A stretch of 60,000 nucleotides of DNA from Adiantum capillus-veneris (taxonomy: Eukaryota; Streptophyta; Polypodiopsida; Polypodiales; Pteridaceae). Made by a program: the position numbers and the translations under genes. Below the pieces are notes generated by a model. The model had not been told where the DNA came from. It searched no databases and was given only the letters and a program-made list of their open reading frames with translations. Positions 54,899 to 60,000 of the stretch are shown here, piece by piece (position 1 is the first letter of the stretch; each line of letters opens with the position of its first letter). Location: positions 4,935,501-4,995,500 of the forward strand of contig CM043963.1 in assembly GCA_014529385.2 (NCBI GenBank), given 5' to 3'.

Positions 54899-54914
54899 TT
54901 ACCTCTCTCTTGAA
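54899..54914 (-). other. Polypurine tract of the chromovirus
   Basis: Minus strand TTCAAGAGAGAGGTAA just before the LTR. Confidence 0.75.
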
Positions 54915-55258
54915 ATCATAGTCGTCCTCGACTATGAGGTAGAATAGATAAAGTCTTAGTCATTAGTCAATCGTACTTAGCGGGTAAAGGATCCCTTTTT
55001 ACCCTACGACATCTTTCCAAGATGGATGACTAATCCATTTGGTGCTTGGGAGACATAGTTGCCGCAAGCATGTCTGCTCTTTTAGTCCATTTCATTCTCC
55101 CATAGTAGAGTGACAAATTCTACTTGGTGTTTGAGAGACGTCGTCATCACAAACATGATTCTAAGCATGCATACTAGTTAAATTTGTGCACAATTAAAAA
55201 GAGGACTAGTCATATAAGACAAAAACATGAGTTATTTAAAAGAAATTTGTACATTTGC

Positions 55259-56377
55259 TTACTCTAATGTAGCATTGTAAGCATTGACAAGGTTCATACT
55301 ATCCTTAAGTTGTACTCCTTGCATCCATTTAGCATCTTCAAAAGGATAATTTTTGAACTTAATAAGATACCGTCGGATAATCTTACCATGTCGTAGTACT
55401 TTTTCTTCATGCCGAAGGATAGCTTCGGGTTGTAGCACCTCTTCTTGGTCTTCAACTTCGGGAGGGTCTTCAATAATTGGTTCAATTGGTGGCTCTCCTT
55501 TGTAGGGCTTAAGTAAGCTTACATGAAAGGCATTGTGTATAAGCCAATGGTTGGGCAACTTGAGTTGATAAGCCGTCTCATTGATAGGCTTCAAGATTTG
55601 GAAAGGACCATAGTATCTTTTTGCGAGTTTAGCATAATACCTTTGATGGCCCGTAGGATTTTTGCCCGTCGTTTGCCTTAATCGAGCCTTAGGAAACTTG
55701 AGTAAGACCCAATCATTTTCTTTGAACATTAAGGCTCTTCTGTGCTTATCAGCAGCAGCTTTTCGCCTTTGTTGAGAGATGGCTATAGCCTCCCTAATCT
55801 TTTGAAAAGATTCTTGTAGGTCACGGCTATACTCATCGGCGGCGAAGATCTTCCCATGTACTTTCAGTAGCAAGGGACTTTTAGGTCTTCCTTCTATGAT
55901 CTCGAAAGGTGCTTTGCCCGTAGAAGTATGTACAGTATTATTGTAGGCATACTCTACTAGCGGTAAATACTTTTCCCATTGTGAGCGTTGATCTACTTCG
56001 GTAACATAAGTCTTGAGTAGATCGAGTATCGTAAGATTGGTTATCTCACTTTGGCCATCCGTTTGTGGGTGATAGGCCGAAGAGAAATTCAATCTTGTTC
56101 CTAGATTTTCAAAGAGACCTTTCCAGAAATTACTGGTCATTCTAGGATCTCTATCTGACACGATGGATGTGGGTAATCCATGGTGTTTGAAAATCTGAGA
56201 TATGAAGAGAGTTGCCATTTGATGTGCCTTAATAGTCTTTTTGACAGGAATAAAATGTGCTTGCTTGCTAAACCTGTCGACTATTGTCCATATTCCTGTA
56301 TTCCCATGGATAGACTTGGGTAATCCAAAGATGAAATCCATGGATATACTCTCCCATGGTGAATTTGGAATAGGCAA
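55259..56377 (-). pseudogene. Chromovirus integrase core and chromodomain
   Basis: 372 codons, open. Integrase core with D (SMDFIFGLPKS, near residue 14), D (SIVSDRDPRMTSNFW) and E (HPQTDGQSEITN). Then the GPY/F-type region (GPFQILKPINETAYQLKLP, HNAFHVSLLKPY) and a C-terminal chromodomain-like segment (IIRRYLIKFKNYPFEDAKW). The chromodomain would direct insertion to histone-marked chromatin; its aromatic cage looks partly degenerate. It is continuous in frame with the block at 56381-57115 apart from one TAG at 56378-56380 (a one-base change from CAG). Confidence 0.92.
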
Positions 56378-56380
56378 TGG

Positions 56381-57115
56381 CTAGAGTAATCCAGGTTGCT
56401 TCCCTCTATCATACTTGGTCTTTTGGCATACTACACATTTTGAAACATACTCTTGTATGTCCACTTTCATGGTAGGCCAATAGAAATACGTCTCTACTCC
56501 TCGGAGAGTAGGTTGAATACCTCTATGCCCTGCATATGGGGGAGCATGGGATTCATACATAACCTTTTCACGAAGGGAATGGGTAACACATAGCCTATTG
56601 CCGTGGAGAAGATAACCATCCTGCAAGGTGAATGGTTCCTCTTTCTTCCCCAAAGCAAGGGCTGACATTATGTCTCTAAAGTCAGGGTCAGTAGCATACT
56701 CATCTATCATAGAGGATAGATCATTGTGAGTAGCTATAGACACCGCATTAACTTTTGGTCGTCGTGAAAGTGCATCGGCAACTTGATTGTGCTTACCAGC
56801 TATGTGAGCAATATGGAAATTAAATTGCGAAAGAAAATTTGCCCACCTCATTTGTTTGTCGGAAAGCTTGGTTTGCGTCATGAAATACTTGAGACTTTGG
56901 TGGTCGGTTCGTAGAATAAATGGAGTCCCCAATAGATAGTGCTTCCATGTGTCTAGGGCATGTAGAACAGCTAAAAGCTCTTTCTCATAAATGCCCAAGA
57001 CTCGTTCATCACTATTGAGCCTTCGACTCTCATATGCTATGGCATGCCCTTCTTGAAGCAAAACCGCTCCAAGGCAATCACCACAAGCATCACATTGGAC
57101 CACGCTCACTAGCAT
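56381..57115 (-). pseudogene. Chromovirus RNase H and integrase zinc finger
   Basis: RNase H: VQCDACGDCLGAVLLQEGHA, YEKELLAVLHALDTWKHYLL, TDHQSLKYFMTQTKLSDKQM and HIAGKHNQVADALSRRP. Integrase HHCC finger follows (H..AGHRG ... CVVCQ). It starts abruptly at the RT deletion junction near 57100, in a frame different from the gag-protease ORF. Confidence 0.92.
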
Positions 57116-58892
57116 CTATATACATGTTCTTTCCCCTGTAGGTGAAGTAAATTCTCCTTTCAGGGAACTTCATGTTGGCAGCCATGCGATCAAACCATGG
57201 TGCCCCTAGGATAACATCCTGATGTTGGAGGGGAGAGATGAAGAAGTCTTCTTTGTCGACATAGCTTTGGACATGAAGCCTCAACTTCCCAATCAAGGGA
57301 GTAACGGAGGCTTGTTGTCCCTTGAAAGCTGCATCAGCTGTTACTATATCTCCCATCTCAAAAGCTTGAATGCCCAACTTGGTGGCCAACTCTATTGATA
57401 TGAAGTTGAGAGTAGAGCCAGGGTCAAATAAGATGAAGGCATCATGCTCTCTTACCTTTCCCCAAGCATAGGAGAGTGATGATCCTTTGCAATGAGCATC
57501 CTCTTTTGGAGCTTCGATGGTGGAAACCCTAGGAGTCTCATTGCGAGTATTCTTCTTGGGGCAAGAATGATAGCCATGTCCTTGCTCCCCACACTTGAAA
57601 CACTTATGGTCCTTGCGAAAAGCTTCAAGTTCTTCAGGAGAGAGTTTGTTTTTACCTTTGTAAACTCCCTTCTCCTTGGACCGATTGTTGTTGTTGTTGT
57701 TGTTGGAAGTACCTTGGGAATTATTTTGAGCATTGGATTTCCCCTTTGCATCATTTTTATCTTTGTTTTCCATGGGCTTGACATTACGTCTAGCCCCTTG
57801 ATGGAAATTGATGCGTGAAGCAACCATGGTGTGGTGGATTACTTCGGTAATAGTACCGGGCCGTTGAGAATTGATATATTCGGCCATCTCTTCAGGTAAT
57901 CCCGCACAGAATTGTTGTCTTTGCTCGGCAAAGTCTATCTTTTGAAAGACAGTAGCTTTGAGATGTAAATCCCAAAACTTATCTACATACTTGTTGATAG
58001 ACTCATGAGAGAGGAGCTTCAAGCCGCGCCATTCGGTAAGAACTTTATCTTTAGTATCGCTTGGAAGAAATTGCTTCATGATGGAAACTCGTAGAGTTTT
58101 CCATGTCTTTGGGGCTTCTCCATTGCCACGAAGGCTAGCCCACCATTGACGAGCTGATTTTTGGAAGTGCATAGCTACATGGTGTAGCTTGGAGGACTCT
58201 GTGAAGCCCTCGTCCCCAAAGGCCGCATCAAATTGCTGGATGAAGGCCAACACTTTGTCGGTAGCACCAAAGGTGCCATCGTAGGTGAGAAAAGAGATAC
58301 TCTTTCCTCCCTCCTTGAACTTCTTTAGCTTTTGTGACCTTCGCCATGCAGGAAATAATTTGCGATGTCCTCCCCTCTTGTATTCTCTAGGAGAATAGCC
58401 ATAACTTTCATCGGAAGAGAAGGAAGGTGAAGAAGAAGGAGAAGAGGGTGACCTCTTCCTAGCCCTTTTCTTCCTTTGTTTCCTCTTTTGCCTTTGAGAG
58501 TGATGAGGAGAAGGACTATGGGTTGCTCTTTTCCTCTTGGGAGGAGTAGGCGATCGTCTAGACCGCCTTCCTCGTGGAGCCACATCTTCAGAAGAACTTA
58601 GACTTTCATTGCTTTCTTTCTCTTTGGATTCCTCCTCTCGAATGGGAGAGAGTCTTCTTTTGGGGGTCTCTTCAAGAGGCCTCCTAAGCTCTCTCTCCTC
58701 TTGGAGAGGAAGGGAAATTCCATAGGCACGAAGTTGTTGAGTAACTTCGGCTTGCAAGGTAGGGTTTCCCATAGCTTGTTGCAACTTAGTCACAAGATAA
58801 TTCACAAACATGGGAGCATCATCATTAGCACCTTCATGTGCAAAGTCAAAGCTATCAATGTTCATTCTACTCTCTTGATTATTGTCAGCCAT
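57090..58892 (-). CDS. Chromovirus gag-protease
   Basis: 600 codons, open. Starts MADNNQESRMNIDSFDFAHE. A basic Arg/Ser/Lys-rich region spans about residues 95-185. The capsid domain (about 200-370) includes HVAMHFQKSARQWWASLRG and KQFLPSDTKDKVLTEWRGLK. The knuckle CFKCGEQGHGYHSC is followed by an aspartic protease (ILFDPGSTLNFISIELATK; the usual D-S-G is D-P-G here, which may inactivate it) and DVILGAPWFD. It ends at the deletion that removed RT. Gag forms the particle; the protease would mature it. Confidence 0.93.
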   Translation of the reverse strand: MADNNQESRMNIDSFDFAHEGANDDAPMFVNYLVTKLQQAMGNPTLQAEVTQQLRAYGISLPLQEERELRRPLEETPKRRLSPIREEESKEKESNESLSSSEDVAPRGRRSRRSPTPPKRKRATHSPSPHHSQRQKRKQRKKRARKRSPSSPSSSPSFSSDESYGYSPREYKRGGHRKLFPAWRRSQKLKKFKEGGKSISFLTYDGTFGATDKVLAFIQQFDAAFGDEGFTESSKLHHVAMHFQKSARQWWASLRGNGEAPKTWKTLRVSIMKQFLPSDTKDKVLTEWRGLKLLSHESINKYVDKFWDLHLKATVFQKIDFAEQRQQFCAGLPEEMAEYINSQRPGTITEVIHHTMVASRINFHQGARRNVKPMENKDKNDAKGKSNAQNNSQGTSNNNNNNNRSKEKGVYKGKNKLSPEELEAFRKDHKCFKCGEQGHGYHSCPKKNTRNETPRVSTIEAPKEDAHCKGSSLSYAWGKVREHDAFILFDPGSTLNFISIELATKLGIQAFEMGDIVTADAAFKGQQASVTPLIGKLRLHVQSYVDKEDFFISPLQHQDVILGAPWFDRMAANMKFPERRIYFTYRGKNMYIDASERGPM

Positions 58893-59294
58893 GTTAACAA
58901 AATTTTATGTATGTACTTAGTGTATGCTTTGGCAATTCAAAACCTTAGTTGCCACTCCTCTTAGCCTTTGAAAATCGGCTCTTAAGTATCTACACCCACG
59001 GCTCAAAGTGGTTAATTATAGAGAGTAGAGGAGTAGGTCTAACATAGCAGAGTTGCCAAGGGCTAGCTCCTTTCGGACTTCTTATGGCTCAATAATGGTA
59101 AAGCCGTAGGCAAGTCTAAAAAGACTCCATTATTAAGTCCAAAGCTCCCGAGGTGTGCACCATCCCCCACATAGTGGGCTTAACAAAACCGGTATTAGAT
59201 CCCAGTTCCACTTACTCTATTATAATTAACAACATCAACCATTTATAGGCTACTTAAGGACCTCTCTTCTTAAGCAAGAAAAGAGAAACCAAAT

Positions 59295-59306
59295 GCTCTG
59301 ATACCA
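59295..59306 (-). other. tRNA-iMet primer-binding site of the chromovirus
   Basis: Minus strand TGGTATCAGAGC, next to the 5' LTR. Confidence 0.95.
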
Positions 59307-59307
59307 A

Positions 59308-60000
59308 TGTAATGGTATTTGCCTATTCAATTTGAGAATAGCGGAATTTAATGAGAGTACTTTCAAGAAATGATTTTGTGAGCATAGCGGGTAGACATAA
59401 TTGAAGATAGCAACATAATCATAGCAATTAGTTAACTTGGCATAGACAATACTTTTGCAAGAGAGAGAGAGAGTTTAGAGAACATGACAACAATTGAGGA
59501 CCGGATTTATGTGGAGCCGGTCCCCCCTCCAATAGGCATTTGTATTATGATTTCTCCCATAAAGAGAGACTTGTTACAATACAGTCTTTATGTTCCTTGT
59601 GACCTAGGTGATGCCATGAAGATGGAAGGCTTCATGCACCACAAACATAACATAAACTTGAAGAAAGCTTTAACTATCCCAAGCCTCAGTCCCAAGACCT
59701 CAAACACCTTCGAAGGTGGAGAGAGCTAGCAGGGAATGAGGGTAGGGAAGAGGAAGAAGAAACATTTCGTAGGAGAAAGAATTAGTTACTCACTTATCAT
59801 ACTCTTGTTGCTAGCATACATAATAGCATAGTAATGAAGAAGAAGGAGATGGCAAGCTTAAGCATTGAAGCATGGCTCTTGGTTGGATTTGCACTCCATA
59901 GCCAAGAGTGTTGGTGTAGGCTCTCAACCTCTACTTGCTTGGAGAGGGAGCTCTTGCACTTTGCATAGCACACCATGAGAGTGATTGTGAGTGTGTGTGG
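59308..60000 (-). repeat. 5' LTR of the chromovirus (cut by window edge)
   Basis: Nearly identical to 53270-53962. About four single-base differences in 693 bp indicate a young element. Confidence 0.93.

Larger units (their letters stand above)
52722..60000 (-). mobile_element. Ty3/gypsy chromovirus lacking RT, LTR-sharing tandem, runs off the right edge
   Basis: Minus-strand order from the right: LTR (59308 to beyond 60000), PBS, gag-protease (58892-57090), RNase H (57115-56381), integrase with chromodomain (56377-55259), PPT, LTR (54898-53270), then PBS, leader and the first gag codons again (53269-52722). The second leader+gag start is identical in spacing to the first (offset 6038 bp), so one LTR serves two partial units. 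Visible LTR halves differ at about four sites in about 690 bp. Confidence 0.92.

Overview
This is a retrotransposon-dense stretch of nuclear DNA from a vascular plant with a large, repeat-rich genome. The plant assignment rests on Ty1/copia and chromodomain Ty3 elements with plant-type primer-binding sites (initiator tRNA-Met and tRNA-Asp), GT-AG introns, and long GA/CT, GT and homopolymer microsatellites. A fern, lycophyte or gymnosperm seems more likely than a small-genome angiosperm, but that is inference. I recognise no conserved housekeeping gene. Nearly everything is a transposable element, a relic of one, or an unrecognised gene lying between them.

Layout. 1-4.4 kb: minus-strand LTR element with a gag gene, two tandem paralogous ORFs of unknown function and a PBS/LTR. 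5.6-6.8 kb: two unrecognised minus-strand coding blocks, one with a clear intron. 6.8-9.2 kb: pyrimidine-rich non-coding DNA. 9.2-11.2 kb: decayed plus-strand gag region. 11.4-13.3 kb: an array of about 280-bp diverged repeats, each carrying a near-perfect 20-bp palindrome. 13.8-14.7 kb: minus-strand LTR with a tRNA-Asp PBS. 14.7-29.3 kb: three related minus-strand copia copies (A, B, C), with C nested in B (TSD CATTT). 30.0-30.2 kb: hAT-like MITE. 30.4-33.4 kb: relic that reads as a Penelope-like reverse transcriptase. 34.4-45.8 kb: a spliced transposase-like gene split by copia copy D (TSD CAATG), which itself contains a Ty3-like segment with gag, a second membrane-protein-like ORF and one LTR. 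46.2-47.7 kb: decayed acidic-protein gene. 47.9-50.35 kb: 148-bp hairpin repeats and a large cluster of GA/CT microsatellites. 50.4-51.5 kb: a histone H3-fold gene with a long non-histone C-terminus, followed by a Ulp1/C48-protease-like remnant. 51.7-52.7 kb: truncated copia copy E. 52.7-60 kb: chromovirus lacking its reverse transcriptase, arranged as LTR-internal-LTR-partial internal and running off the right edge.

How the parts relate. The five copia copies share LTRs and protein sequence and record successive nesting. D and E share a derived premature stop, which suggests a defective subfamily spread in trans. Copy B and the chromovirus have both lost reverse-transcriptase core sequence, so they must depend on other elements. 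The most unusual items are the extended H3-like protein with its protease-like tail, the two kinds of GGATC/GATCC palindrome arrays, the Penelope-like relic, and the gag-plus-membrane-ORF element. All calls are from reading the sequence; no database search was possible.
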